In this document: positions 26,724 to 35,162 of the stretch, piece by piece
Layout: each line of letters begins with the position of its first letter
Position numbering within the stretch: the stretch's first letter is position 1
NCBI GenBank assembly: GCA_031431475.1
Contig: JANPDL010000019.1
Span: 1-64,000 of the forward strand
Reading direction: 5' to 3'
Source of the DNA: JADCCX01 sp031431475
Lineage (GTDB): Bacteria > Pseudomonadota > Alphaproteobacteria > Rhizobiales > Beijerinckiaceae
Length of the DNA: 64,000 nt
Made by a program: the position numbers and the translations under genes
The notes under the pieces: generated by a model
What the model saw: the letters and a program-made list of their open reading frames with translations, nothing else
Databases searched by the model: none
What the model was told of the DNA's origin: nothing

Positions 26724-26863
26724 CCTCATCCTGAGGAGCCGCGCTTGCGGCGTCTCGAAGGACGCACGGAGCGTGTGCAACTATTGCGGCAAGGCAGGGA
26801 GGCCTGCATCAGCTTGGTGCGTGCTTCGAGACGCCCTTTTTGGGGCTCCTCAGCATGAGGAGG
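26724..26863. repeat. Palindromic repeat, family 2
   Basis: Arms CCTCATCCTGAGGAGCC (26724-26740) with GGCGTCTCGAAGGACGCAC at 26749-26767 are answered by GTGCGTGCTTCGAGACGCC (26818 on) and GGGGCTCCTCAGCATGAGGAGG (ending 26863). It is an imperfect inverted repeat of about 140 bases, different from family 1 but built the same way, of a kind widespread in Hyphomicrobiales intergenic DNA. It lies between the family-1 copy A and the AT-rich patch. Confidence 0.75.
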
Positions 26864-26921
26864 TTGGTGGATGGTTGGAAATGGATTTACACCGCATCCA
26901 CGCAATTTCCACGTCTGTAGT

Positions 26922-27738
26922 TTACATGTCACCGCCCGGACCAGTTCCATATCCGAGAACGATGGATAAAAAACGAAATAAACTGTTATAAAAAACAATT
27001 AATAAAATGGGTATGAATATTAATATCAAAAATTTTATCAATTTATTTTGAAAAAAACTAATATATTTTCCTTTTGTGAAGAAATTTATTACGAAAAGGA
27101 AAGCAAAAATACTTACTGTAAATTCTGCTAATGATCTGTATTTATAACTAATAATTCTATAAAATAGATTATTGACATATTCAAAGAAATTTTCATCAAA
27201 AGAGGTAATTCCTTCTATGATATTGTTTTTTGAAAGATTCTTTACAGGAAAATTAATTGCTGGGCATTTTCCAGAATTCTCAGAAATCAACCTGATGGAA
27301 ATTCTATCTCCCGGATTCATCAAAAAAATTTTCTTTAGCGATAAATAGCGTTTTATTATTATTATCTACTAATAACTTTAACACGTTTGGATTTTCTGTG
27401 ATAGAAAATCCAATTATTGACTTGTTTGTGATGTCAAGCGATATCGGAGAAACTATATCTTCTGGAGTAATTGGTCTATTTCCAATGTTCCTAATGTTAA
27501 TATGGCAATTATATAATTCAGATATTTGCTTGTCATCAATCAAAAAATTCAAATTCTTTAAATCGCTATCTTTAGAAAGAAATGAATTAAATTCACCCGA
27601 ATTGTATGAAATACGATAGTCAGGTAGACTACGATAGCTCAAAAATGCAGCTAATAGCGTCGCAACGACACCTAAAATCCCGACAATCGCGGTCGCATTT
27701 CGCTTAAGAATAGAGGCAGAGACCGTTATCAATTCCAA
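26922..27738 (-). pseudogene. Frameshifted membrane-anchored protein gene in an AT-rich patch
   Basis: Two overlapping minus-strand frames join into one protein of about 272 residues if one T is removed from a T7 run (27322-27328). The N-terminal part (27304-27738, TTG start) has a membrane helix (AIVGILGVVATLLAAFLSY) and an Ig-like stretch (CHINIRNIGNRPITPEDIVS); the downstream frame (26922-27323) continues with NPGDRISIRLISENSG, then two membrane helices (TVSIFAFLFVINFF and FLILIFIPILLIVFY). Codon use is strongly AT-biased, unlike all neighbours, which indicates recent acquisition. The family is unknown. The break may be a real mutation, slippage or a sequencing error. Confidence 0.6.
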
Positions 27739-27822
27739 TCCTCACAATATCGGCTGTATGGATAACGTGAATTTGGACGGAAGCAATATGTTATCCCTTC
27801 TCAGATGGATATTATTTTCGGG

Positions 27823-28863
27823 CTACCCCCCCGTCATGCTCATATGCCTTCCAACGGCAGGCACCATCTTCCGCCGGTCGATCACGAAATCATGCCCCTT
27901 GGGCTTGCGCGTGATCGCCTCGTCAATGGCCGCATAAAGCCCCGCATCGCTCTCCGATGCCCGCAGCGGCTTGCGCAGATCCGTCGCATCCTCCTGCCCC
28001 AGGCACATGAACAATGTCCCCGTACAGGTCACGCGCACGCGGTTGCAGCTTTCGCAGAAATTGTGGGTGAGCGGCGTGATGAAGCCGAGCCTGCCGCCGG
28101 TTTCCTTCACGTCCATGTAGCGTGCCGGGCCGCCGGTGCCGTGGGTGCTGTCGTTGAGGGTGAAGCGGTTCATGATGTCGGCGCGCAGGCGTGACAATGG
28201 GAGATACTGGTCGATGCGCTCGCCGTCGATCTCGCCCAGTGGCATCACCTCGATGAAGGTGAGGTCCATACCGCGCCCGTGGGCCCAGCGGATCATTGCC
28301 TCCCATTCGGCTTCGGTGTCGCCCTTCAGCGCCACGGCGTTGATCTTGACCTGGAGGTCCGCTTTCTGCGCGGCGTCGATTCCCTCTATCACCCGCGCCA
28401 GATCACCCCAGCGCGTCAGCGCCTTGAAGCGGTCGGCATCAAGCGTATCCAGCGAGACATTGACGCGCTTCACGCCGCAATCCGCCAGTTCCTGAGCGTA
28501 TTTCGCAAGCTGCGAGCCGTTGGTGGTCACCGTCAATTCATCCAACGCACCGGTCACGAGGTGCCGGGACAGCGAGCGGAACAGCGTCATGATGTCCCGC
28601 CGAACCAGCGGCTCGCCGCCGGTGATGCGCAGTTTGCGCGCGCCCTTGGCGACGAAGGCGGAGCAGAGCCGGTCCAGCTCCTCTAGCGTCAGCAAATCCT
28701 GCTTGGGCAGGAAGCTCATGTGCTCGGACATGCAATAGACGCAGCGGAAATCGCAGCGGTCGGTGACGGAGACGCGCAGATAGCTGATGGTACGCCCGAA
28801 CGGGTCGATCATCGGCTGGGCGATGGCTTTCGCGTTGAGGGCGGGAGGAAGGCTGATGCTCAC
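27823..28863 (-). CDS. moaA: GTP 3',8-cyclase MoaA (molybdenum cofactor synthesis)
   Basis: 346 residues from a GTG start. The radical-SAM cluster cysteines lie in RCDFRCVYCMSEH (about residues 37, 41 and 44), the C-terminal second [4Fe-4S] site in NFCESCNRVRVTCTGTLFMC, and the protein ends in Gly-Gly, both family hallmarks. MoaA converts GTP to 3',8-cyclo-GTP, the first step of molybdopterin synthesis. A later start at MIDPFG (28812) is possible. Other moa genes are not in the window. It is divergent from the DUF971 gene. Confidence 0.95.
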   Translation of the reverse strand: MSISLPPALNAKAIAQPMIDPFGRTISYLRVSVTDRCDFRCVYCMSEHMSFLPKQDLLTLEELDRLCSAFVAKGARKLRITGGEPLVRRDIMTLFRSLSRHLVTGALDELTVTTNGSQLAKYAQELADCGVKRVNVSLDTLDADRFKALTRWGDLARVIEGIDAAQKADLQVKINAVALKGDTEAEWEAMIRWAHGRGMDLTFIEVMPLGEIDGERIDQYLPLSRLRADIMNRFTLNDSTHGTGGPARYMDVKETGGRLGFITPLTHNFCESCNRVRVTCTGTLFMCLGQEDATDLRKPLRASESDAGLYAAIDEAITRKPKGHDFVIDRRKMVPAVGRHMSMTGG

Positions 28864-28947
28864 GTGTGGTCCTCAGAGTGGTGGCTTGCCTGAACTTGCC
28901 ATCATTCTATAGGTGGCGCTTCCCCGCATGGGAAGCAAGGGCATGAC

Positions 28948-29304
28948 ATGACGCGCTGGCCGACCGAACTGACGCTCGCCAAAGACAAGCGGGCGCTGAG
29001 CATCACGTTCGAGGATGGTGTTTCGCACAGCCTGTCTGCGGAATACCTGCGTGTGATGAGTCCTAGCGCGGAAGTGCAGGGCCATTCGCCAGACCAGCGC
29101 AAGACCGTGGGTGGCAAGCAGGACGTGATGATCCTCAACGTCATCCCGGTCGGCAATTATGCTGTGCGCCTGACGTTCGATGACATGCATTCTACCGGGA
29201 TTTTCGGCTGGGATTATCTGGATAAGCTCGGGCGCGAGCATGGGGAGCGCTGGGAGGCTTATGTCGCGGAGCTGGCGGCGAAGGGGATGACTCGGGGGCG
29301 GTGA
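28948..29304 (+). CDS. DUF971 (gamma-butyrobetaine hydroxylase-like N-terminal domain) protein
   Basis: 118 residues. WPTELTLAKDKRALSITFEDG at the start (about residues 4-24), LSAEYLRVMSPSAEVQGH and the ending IFGWDYLDKLGREHGERW are characteristic of DUF971, a small domain found alone in bacteria and fused in other proteins, often linked with iron-sulfur or cofactor functions. Placement next to moaA fits that trend but no role is established here. Cytosolic. Confidence 0.85.
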   Translation: MTRWPTELTLAKDKRALSITFEDGVSHSLSAEYLRVMSPSAEVQGHSPDQRKTVGGKQDVMILNVIPVGNYAVRLTFDDMHSTGIFGWDYLDKLGREHGERWEAYVAELAAKGMTRGR

Positions 29305-29308
29305 GGGT

Positions 29309-30061
29309 TCACCCCACGATATCAGGTGTCTTCCAGCCGATATGCTGCCCGCCGTCCACCGCGATCATCTGGCCCGTCACGCTTTCCGCTTCCGCCAGAT
29401 ACACCACGGCGTCGGCGATCTCGCGCGGGTCCACCTGTTGCTGTAGCAGGACGCCCGCCGCTTCCTGCCGCACGCCCTCCTCGCCATCATGAATGTTACC
29501 CAACGTAGGCCCCGGTCCCACGGCGTTGACACGGATTCGGGGGGCTAGCGTCTGCGCCATGGTGCGCGTCGCGGTCCACAGTGCAGCTTTGCTCAGCGTG
29601 TAGGAATAGAATTCCGGCGTCAGCTTCCAGACACGCTGGTCGATGATGTTGACGATCGCGCCCTTTCGATCCAGGGGCAGGGTCGCAGCAAAGTCCTTTG
29701 CCAGCACGGACGGCGCGCGGATATTCACTGAAAACTGTCGGTTCCAGGTTGGTACGTCGATTGTGTGCAGCGTGTCCGCGATGAAGAGCGAGGCATTGTT
29801 CACGAGCAGCGTCACCGGACCGAAGGGCCTGCTGACTTCCGCAATCAGGGCGGCTACGGGATCAGGCATGGCGAGATCGGCCTGCACCACAGCAGCGTGG
29901 CCGCCTTTTGCACGGATATACACCGCCAGTGCATCGGCCTCTGCCCGCGAGGCGTTGCAATGGATGACGACAGCATAATCCTTCGCTGCCAGCGCCTCGA
30001 CGATGGCACGGCCGATGCGTTTGGCTCCTCCGGTGACCAGCGCCACCTTCCGCTCAGTCAT
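29309..30061 (-). CDS. SDR-family oxidoreductase
   Basis: 250 residues from the ATG at 30061. It has the classical short-chain dehydrogenase layout: cofactor motif TGGAKRIGRAI near residue 10, NNASLF near 85, and the active-site Tyr and Lys in YSYTLSKAALW. The pteridine-reductase-like cofactor motif suggests NADPH use; the substrate is not predictable. The start overlaps the end of the glycosyltransferase gene by 8 bases, so the two form an operon. The open frame extends further upstream, but only as a shadow of that gene. Confidence 0.85.
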   Translation of the reverse strand: MTERKVALVTGGAKRIGRAIVEALAAKDYAVVIHCNASRAEADALAVYIRAKGGHAAVVQADLAMPDPVAALIAEVSRPFGPVTLLVNNASLFIADTLHTIDVPTWNRQFSVNIRAPSVLAKDFAATLPLDRKGAIVNIIDQRVWKLTPEFYSYTLSKAALWTATRTMAQTLAPRIRVNAVGPGPTLGNIHDGEEGVRQEAAGVLLQQQVDPREIADAVVYLAEAESVTGQMIAVDGGQHIGWKTPDIVG

Positions 30062-30884
30062 GCTTGCCGCCGTCCTTTCGCTTCTCATTCTCACGCGATC
30101 TTGCCTTTTCCACCATCCGCCGCTCCACGTCCTTGGCCACGCGCAGCCAGCGGTAGAACGCATAGTTCATGGAGGTCATGAAGCCGTAGATGCCGCGCAC
30201 GGCGTGGCGGCGCAGGATATAGGCCTTGAAGAACGATGCCGGGAATTCGACAAACAGCCGCCACGTCGGCACATGCTCGCCGCGCATTGCCAGATCCTTC
30301 GACTGCTGGGTGGTATAGTCGTTCAGCTTTGCCATCTGGTCGCCGATGGACCGCACCGAGAAATGGTGGATCATGCCCTTGAGACGCCTGAAATTCGCGC
30401 CGTCCGGGAATGCCACGCGATCGTGCACGATGCTGTCAACGTAGCGGCCCTTGTCCCGCCGGTAGAGGCGCACAGGGGCCAGCGCATAGGCCAGCGGATG
30501 GGGAGCATCCTCACCCGGAAAGATTTCGGCAATGCGGACCTCGAAGCCATCGACGCCTTCGGCGGTAGCTGTCAGCGCAGCCCTGATCTCCTGCGCCAGG
30601 TCGGTTGGAACTACCTCGTCCGCGTCGATGTTGAACAGCCAGAGATGGCGGCAATTGTCCTCGGCGAAGCGCTTCTGCGGGCCAAAGCCCGGCCAGTCGT
30701 TGTGAATGACGCGGGCTCCAAGCCCTTCTGCAATGGCAACCGTGGCATCGGTGGAGCCAGAATCCACCACGAGAATATCATCGGACAAACCGCGCACGGC
30801 CTCGATGGTGCGGGCAATGCGGTCCGCCTCATTGCGCGCGATGATGAAGATCGACAGGCCAGGAACAGGTGCAGGCGTATTCAT
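30054..30884 (-). CDS. Family 2 glycosyltransferase, WaaE/KdtX-like
   Basis: 276 residues. The GT-A donor-binding features are LSIFIIARNEADRI at the N-terminus, LVVDSGSTDAT near 40 and NIDADE near 95 (DXD-type metal site). This subfamily includes lipopolysaccharide-core beta-glycosyltransferases such as WaaE. The C-terminal part is basic with an amphipathic segment, consistent with peripheral membrane attachment. I use the ATG at 30884 rather than the preceding TTG. First gene of the pair with the SDR. Confidence 0.85.
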   Translation of the reverse strand: MNTPAPVPGLSIFIIARNEADRIARTIEAVRGLSDDILVVDSGSTDATVAIAEGLGARVIHNDWPGFGPQKRFAEDNCRHLWLFNIDADEVVPTDLAQEIRAALTATAEGVDGFEVRIAEIFPGEDAPHPLAYALAPVRLYRRDKGRYVDSIVHDRVAFPDGANFRRLKGMIHHFSVRSIGDQMAKLNDYTTQQSKDLAMRGEHVPTWRLFVEFPASFFKAYILRRHAVRGIYGFMTSMNYAFYRWLRVAKDVERRMVEKARSRENEKRKDGGKHD

Positions 30885-31139
30885 CAAGCGTCCTGCCTGC
30901 TCATGAAAAAACTCCGGAGGACCATCCGTTCAAGGCCCGGAAATGTGTGCTCTGTCAGTGGCATAGCTTGTCGCTGCGGGCAAGGGATCGCCGCACTGGA
31001 AGGTGTGGCCAAATTGGGGCAGTAACGATTCATTAAACGAATTCAAGGGTTTCGAGTGAGGCTTGGTTAAGGTTGCGCTATCCCTAAGAACAATACGAAA
31101 AACCGGTCTTTCGTGGAAAGGCCTGACGGAGCAACTTCG

Positions 31140-31748
31140 ATGCGCATTTCGATGACACCAGCTTCTGCTGCTCTGGCATTCGCAGCTATGGCGTTCATGA
31201 TGCCTGCTGCTGCTGTCGCCCAGCAAGCTGGTCCTGCGCCAAACTGGACCGGTCTTTATGCCGGTGTCCACGGTGGCGTTGGCGCGGGCAGCATTCGCGG
31301 CGGATCGGCGACGGGTGGCCTCATCGGAGGACAGGTCGGCTTCAATGCGCAGGCGGACCGCGTGGTGCTCGGCGTCGAAGGCGATGCGACGTCATCGGGT
31401 TTCGAGCACAAGGGTTTCAACGGTGGTGGCCAGACGTTCCGGCAGAAATGGGTTGGTTCGCTGCGCGGCCGGGCCGGTTATGCCTTCGATCAGGTCATGC
31501 CCTACGGCACCATGGGCGTTGCGGCTTCGAGCAATGAGTTCTCGGACGGCGCGGGCAAGGCCGACAAGAAGACATTGGGCTGGGCCGTTGGCGCTGGCCT
31601 TGAAGCCAAGCTGACGGAGCGTATCAGCGCACGCGGTGAGGTCATCCATTATGCACTCGGCACCGGAACCTACAACACGCCCGTCGCCACCTATCGCCTC
31701 GACAGCCGCACCAATGTGCTGCGCGCCGGTGTGAACTACCGGTTCTGA
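31140..31748 (+). CDS. Outer-membrane beta-barrel protein (Omp25/31-like), first of three
   Basis: 202 residues from the ATG at 31140, which is preceded by ACGGAG. The signal peptide ends near AAAVAQ; the mature protein begins PNWTGLYAGVHGGVG and closes with LRAGVNYRF, the terminal-Phe barrel signature shared by the two following genes. Eight strands are likely. It is shorter and more divergent than its two neighbours and lacks their ADLP-like mature start. The 255-base gap upstream to the glycosyltransferase start shows no clear promoter. Confidence 0.85.
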   Translation: MRISMTPASAALAFAAMAFMMPAAAVAQQAGPAPNWTGLYAGVHGGVGAGSIRGGSATGGLIGGQVGFNAQADRVVLGVEGDATSSGFEHKGFNGGGQTFRQKWVGSLRGRAGYAFDQVMPYGTMGVAASSNEFSDGAGKADKKTLGWAVGAGLEAKLTERISARGEVIHYALGTGTYNTPVATYRLDSRTNVLRAGVNYRF

Positions 31749-31832
31749 CGCAAAGCAGACTGAATTTTTTTCGCCAACCTTCCCAACCCAAGAGCGGCAT
31801 CGATCCGCCAAACCAGCCCATGGAGCCCCACC

Positions 31833-32504
31833 ATGAATCGCCTTCTTCTCTCCGCTGCCCTTCTTGTCCTCACCGCTCCCGGCTTCGTGACGTCTGCTTC
31901 TGCAGCTGACGTACCGGGACGACGCGCACCGCAGCCTGTCTTCACACAAGCTCCGCCAATGTTCACCTGGACCGGGTTCTATCTTGGTGCGAACGCCGGT
32001 GCCATATGGGGTGATTTCACCAAGACCGGAAAGCCTATCGATGCGAAGGCCGGGTTCACCGGTGGCATCACGGCTGGTTATAACCACCAGATCAACAACA
32101 TCGTGCTTGGTTTGGAAGGCGACTACAACTATTCGGGCCTTGGCGGTCGCGGTCTGATTTTGCCTGGCCCTGCCGCCGTCAAAGGTGAGTTGACCAGCTT
32201 CGGTACCGTGCGTGGCCGCCTCGGCGTCGCGTTTGACCGCGCCCTGATCTACGGCACTGGCGGTTATGCGTTTGGCTTCTCCTCGCTGGAGAGCGGCTTT
32301 CTCAAGAGCACGTCCAGCCACCATGGGTATGTTGTCGGTGCAGGCCTTGAGTATGCCTTCACACAGAATATCTCGGCCAAGGCGGAATATCTTTACATGC
32401 CGCTCGATTCGAAGAATGCCCTGACCATTCCAGGCTTCGGCGTGGGTTCCAAGACCGGTATTGATGCCAATGTCCTGCGCGCTGGCGTGAACTACCGCTT
32501 CTGA
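31833..32504 (+). CDS. Omp25/31-family outer-membrane beta-barrel protein, second of three
   Basis: 223 residues. Signal peptide ends at SASAA; the mature protein starts with the family phrase ADVPGRRAPQPV and FTWTGFYLGANAG, contains GTVRGRLGVAFDRALIYGTGGYAFG and AKAEYLYMPL, and ends LRAGVNYRF. Such porin-like barrels are abundant surface proteins in Brucella, Bartonella and rhizobia. Followed by an intrinsic terminator. Confidence 0.9.
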   Translation: MNRLLLSAALLVLTAPGFVTSASAADVPGRRAPQPVFTQAPPMFTWTGFYLGANAGAIWGDFTKTGKPIDAKAGFTGGITAGYNHQINNIVLGLEGDYNYSGLGGRGLILPGPAAVKGELTSFGTVRGRLGVAFDRALIYGTGGYAFGFSSLESGFLKSTSSHHGYVVGAGLEYAFTQNISAKAEYLYMPLDSKNALTIPGFGVGSKTGIDANVLRAGVNYRF

Positions 32505-32536
32505 TCCAGATATCTCGCTATCCAGTGCTGACCAAA

Positions 32537-32565
32537 AGCTCCGGAATTCGTGCCGGGGCTTTTTT
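32537..32565 (+). terminator. Intrinsic terminator after the second Omp gene
   Basis: The stem AGCTCCGG/CCGGGGCT (32537-32544 and 32553-32560, one G-T pair) has an 8-base loop and is followed by TTTTT. It lies 33 bases after the stop codon, so the third Omp gene needs its own promoter. A separate perfect hairpin GACTGTT/AACAGTC at 32586-32603 lies further into the 265-base gap; the rest of the gap shows nothing I can name. Confidence 0.7.
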
Positions 32566-32769
32566 CGTGGCGTCAGCAGAATAGTGACTGTTGGGTAACA
32601 GTCGCGTGAGGAAGGTCCGCTGCCATCTCTCGATCCTTCTTTCGCCGCTTTGTCGCCTCGTTTGGGACCGAGGTGGAGGTCCGGCCCCGAGGGCCATGCA
32701 TGCAGGGAACCTTCCGCCCGATCAGACGTTTGTGATGTGTGCGGATTTTTTTCCACAAGGAGTTGAAGA

Positions 32770-33483
32770 ATGAAGAACAGATTTCTAACAAGTACCATTC
32801 TGGGCGCCGCCGCCATTATTGGCCTGGCATCCGGTGCTTCGGCTGCCGACTTGCCCCGCAAGTCCGTGCCGCAGCAATTCGTACAGCCTTTGCCGATCTT
32901 CACCTGGACCGGTTTTTACGTTGGCATCAACGGCGGCTATCTTTTCGACACCGGCAATTCCGGCAGATCGGGTTTTGGAAACTCGTCCTCGGGAGACGGT
33001 TTCTCGATCGGTGGTACACTGGGCTATAACTACCAGATCGGCAATGTCGTGCTGGGTCTCGAAGGTGATCTTGCCTATGTTGAACTGAACGGACGCAATT
33101 CTTCAGCATTTGGCGGCGGCAACGGTTTTAACTCGAATGACATGACCTACTTCGGTACGGTTCGCGGTCGTCTGGGTTATGCTATCGACCGCTTCCTGAT
33201 CTACGGAACAGGCGGTCTCGCATTTGCCGACCAGAACAACAATTCGAATTTCGGCGGCTTTGGCCGTAGCTCAGGCAACGATGTCAAATTTGGCTATACC
33301 ATCGGTGCCGGTGTCGAATATGCCTTCACCAACAACTGGTCGGTCAAGGCCGAATACCTGTACTACGATCTGGGCAGGTCCAACAACTCCACATTCGTCG
33401 CAGGCCCGGGCGGAGGCTTCTTCACGAACAGTTCGGACAATCGCGGCAACCTAGTGCGAGCGGGTCTCAACTACCGATTCTGA
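32770..33483 (+). CDS. Omp25/31-family outer-membrane beta-barrel protein, third of three
   Basis: 237 residues. Signal peptide ends at ASAA; the mature part begins DLPRKSVPQQFV and FTWTGFYVGINGG, has GTVRGRLGYAIDRFLIYGTGGLAFA and VKAEYLYYDLG, and ends LVRAGLNYRF. Two Asn/Gly/Ser-rich stretches (around residues 55-75 and 155-170) are probably surface loops. An AAGGAG ribosome-binding site precedes the ATG. Close paralogue of the second barrel. Confidence 0.9.
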   Translation: MKNRFLTSTILGAAAIIGLASGASAADLPRKSVPQQFVQPLPIFTWTGFYVGINGGYLFDTGNSGRSGFGNSSSGDGFSIGGTLGYNYQIGNVVLGLEGDLAYVELNGRNSSAFGGGNGFNSNDMTYFGTVRGRLGYAIDRFLIYGTGGLAFADQNNNSNFGGFGRSSGNDVKFGYTIGAGVEYAFTNNWSVKAEYLYYDLGRSNNSTFVAGPGGGFFTNSSDNRGNLVRAGLNYRF

Positions 33484-33510
33484 TCGGCGCACACTCTTCT
33501 TCCGACAACG

Positions 33511-33539
33511 AAAACCCGGCATTATCGCCGGGTTTTTTT
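33511..33539 (+). terminator. Intrinsic terminator after the third Omp gene
   Basis: A perfect ten-base-pair stem AAAACCCGGC/GCCGGGTTTT with a six-base loop runs into T7. It lies 27 bases after the stop codon of the third Omp gene and before the converging GST gene, which itself ends at 33566. Confidence 0.85.
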
Positions 33540-33565
33540 GTTTTCAGACCCGAAATTCGTCCAGT

Positions 33566-34171
33566 TCAGGCAGCTCTTGTTGCCTCAAAAGCCGGGACCT
33601 TGGTCGCAAAGGCATCGAGCCATTTCACCAGCCGGGGATAGCCCTTTCGCCATTCGCTCTTGAAACGCAGATCAAGATAGCCAAGCGCGCAGGCTACCGC
33701 GATATGGCCGACATGAAGTGGCTCATCGAGCGACGGCGGGTTGCCTTCCAGATATTCCATGCCGCGTCCAACCTTGCCCGCTTGATGGTCCAGCCATTTC
33801 TGCTCGTGTTTGGTGCTGTCGCGCCAGCGGCCTTCGTAGATCTGCAGCAAGGCAGCGTCCATGATACCATCTGCCAGCGCATGCAGGGTCTGCGCCCTGA
33901 TACGGGCCATCGTGTCCTTTGGGATGATGTGACCACCGCCCGCCCGCATGTCGAGATATTCGAGGATCACGCGGCTGTCGTAGATCACCATGCCATCCTC
34001 GACCACCAGTGTCGGGATCTTGCCCAGTGGGTTGTCGCGTCGCAGCGGATCATTGGGATCCACCGTATCTGTCGTAACCACATTGATCTCGCCGGATAGA
34101 CCGAGCAAAGCTCCTGCAATCTTCACCTTGCGCCCAAAAGGCGAGGGCGGAGCTGAACGTAAAATCATCAT
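33566..34171 (-). CDS. Glutathione S-transferase family protein
   Basis: 201 residues. The thioredoxin-like N-terminal domain starts LRSAPPSPFGRKVKIA and carries NPLGKIPTLVVEDG (the cis-Pro glutathione-binding loop) and YDSRVILEYLD; the all-helical C-terminal domain follows (about residues 85-201). A Ser in SPFGRK is the likely catalytic residue. The substrate is unknown. Two consecutive ATGs (34171 and 34168) are possible starts. Cytosolic. Confidence 0.88.
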   Translation of the reverse strand: MMILRSAPPSPFGRKVKIAGALLGLSGEINVVTTDTVDPNDPLRRDNPLGKIPTLVVEDGMVIYDSRVILEYLDMRAGGGHIIPKDTMARIRAQTLHALADGIMDAALLQIYEGRWRDSTKHEQKWLDHQAGKVGRGMEYLEGNPPSLDEPLHVGHIAVACALGYLDLRFKSEWRKGYPRLVKWLDAFATKVPAFEATRAA

Positions 34172-34231
34172 TGCATGTCTCTCGCCCCTTGGCTGTCAGC
34201 GAGGCGTCCTCTTCACACTGTCGATCTGGAG

Positions 34232-34444
34232 CTAGAGCGCGACGAGGTCAACTGCCTTTGGGCCTTTGCCTTTTTTATCTGGCTCGATTTCGAAGGATAT
34301 CTTCTGGCCTTCCGGGAGGGTGGTCATGCCAGCACGTTCGACCGCCGTTACATGCACGAAGATGTCCCTGCCACCATCATCCGGCTTGATGAAGCCGTAA
34401 CCCTTGTCCGTGTTGAAGAACTTCACAATCCCTTGCTGCGCCAT
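34232..34444 (-). CDS. cspA: Cold-shock-domain protein, CspA family
   Basis: 70 residues, full length. The RNP1-like KGYGFIKP and RNP2-like DIFVHVTAVE motifs identify a single cold-shock domain that binds single-stranded RNA and DNA. AAAGGA precedes the ATG. About 415 bases upstream (34445-34859) hold no gene and could include a long untranslated leader, as is usual for cold-shock genes, but I see no defined structure. Which of several csp paralogues it is cannot be told. Confidence 0.93.
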   Translation of the reverse strand: MAQQGIVKFFNTDKGYGFIKPDDGGRDIFVHVTAVERAGMTTLPEGQKISFEIEPDKKGKGPKAVDLVAL

Positions 34445-34859
34445 GGCGCGGTCCTTTCGCAGTCACCCGCCCCCGCGGGTTGGTGCAACCAAGGCTGCGC
34501 TCTAACCAATTCCAGCAAGGCTCAGCAAAAACCTGTCCCCGCCACCGCCACACAGTTGAACGCTCAAGATTGCAAAACGAGTGTCAGAGAGTTGCGACAC
34601 AATTGCAAGTGGAAAACAGCAGGTACTGATATGGGGAGAATAGCATCCATTTCGGCTGAAATGCTCCGTTTCGCCAAGGAATTTGCAGAAACACACAAAA
34701 TTTTGAGTCTATATCGGCCTTACCTTTGCGCCGGTGCATTGCTATCCTGACGTGTATGCGCACCTTCGGTCAGCACTCTGAATCAGGCGCTTCTGCACCG
34801 CCGTGGGCCGTGATCACTCAGTCTGAAGCGCGCCTCACTGATGACACGCCCCAAGCGTT

Positions 34860-34896
34860 GAAAAGAAAAACCGCCGCAGTTTTGCTGCGACGGTTT
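34860..34896 (-). terminator. Intrinsic terminator downstream of the 27-residue ORF
   Basis: Read on the minus strand, AAACCGTCGCAG and CTGCGGCGGTTT form a 12-base stem with one mismatch and a 5-base loop, followed by TTTTTCTTTTC. It lies about 50 bases after the stop codon of the small ORF at 34945-35028, which gives that ORF a complete transcription-unit end. Confidence 0.75.
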
Positions 34897-34944
34897 GTAA
34901 ACTCTTGAAACAGTGCCCTTTACAAGGACATCTTCTGCGTAAAC

Positions 34945-35028
34945 TCAAAAAGCCCCGAACACGATAGCGCCCAGAAAACCAAAGGCGACCATTACAGCCA
35001 GCATATCGAGTTTCAGCGTCAGACCCAT
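34945..35028 (-). CDS. 27-residue membrane microprotein
   Basis: A short frame of 27 codons starts with ATG seven bases after a strong GGAGG and encodes MGLTLKLDMLAVMVAFGFL followed by GAIVFGAF, one hydrophobic helix with a short polar start. An intrinsic terminator follows on the same strand. Downstream of the DUF2798 gene by 134 bases on the same strand, so the two may share a transcript. No function is known. The evidence is the ribosome-binding site, the membrane-like composition and the terminator, not homology. Confidence 0.6.
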   Translation of the reverse strand: MGLTLKLDMLAVMVAFGFLGAIVFGAF

Positions 35029-35162
35029 GGGGTAACCTCCGAGCTGTTGTGACAATGAAAAGTTACCCGAAACCGGATGGGCTTGCAAAATGAAAACGTC
35101 GCTGCACTGCAGCAAATCTGCAGAGCTTTGATTTCATGACATAAAAATGTGTAAGGTCTCGG

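Noticed and set aside
34726..34908. 60-codon plus-strand frame near the terminator at 34.87 kb
   Set aside because: No ribosome-binding site, and its end reads through the terminator hairpin of the opposite-strand small gene.
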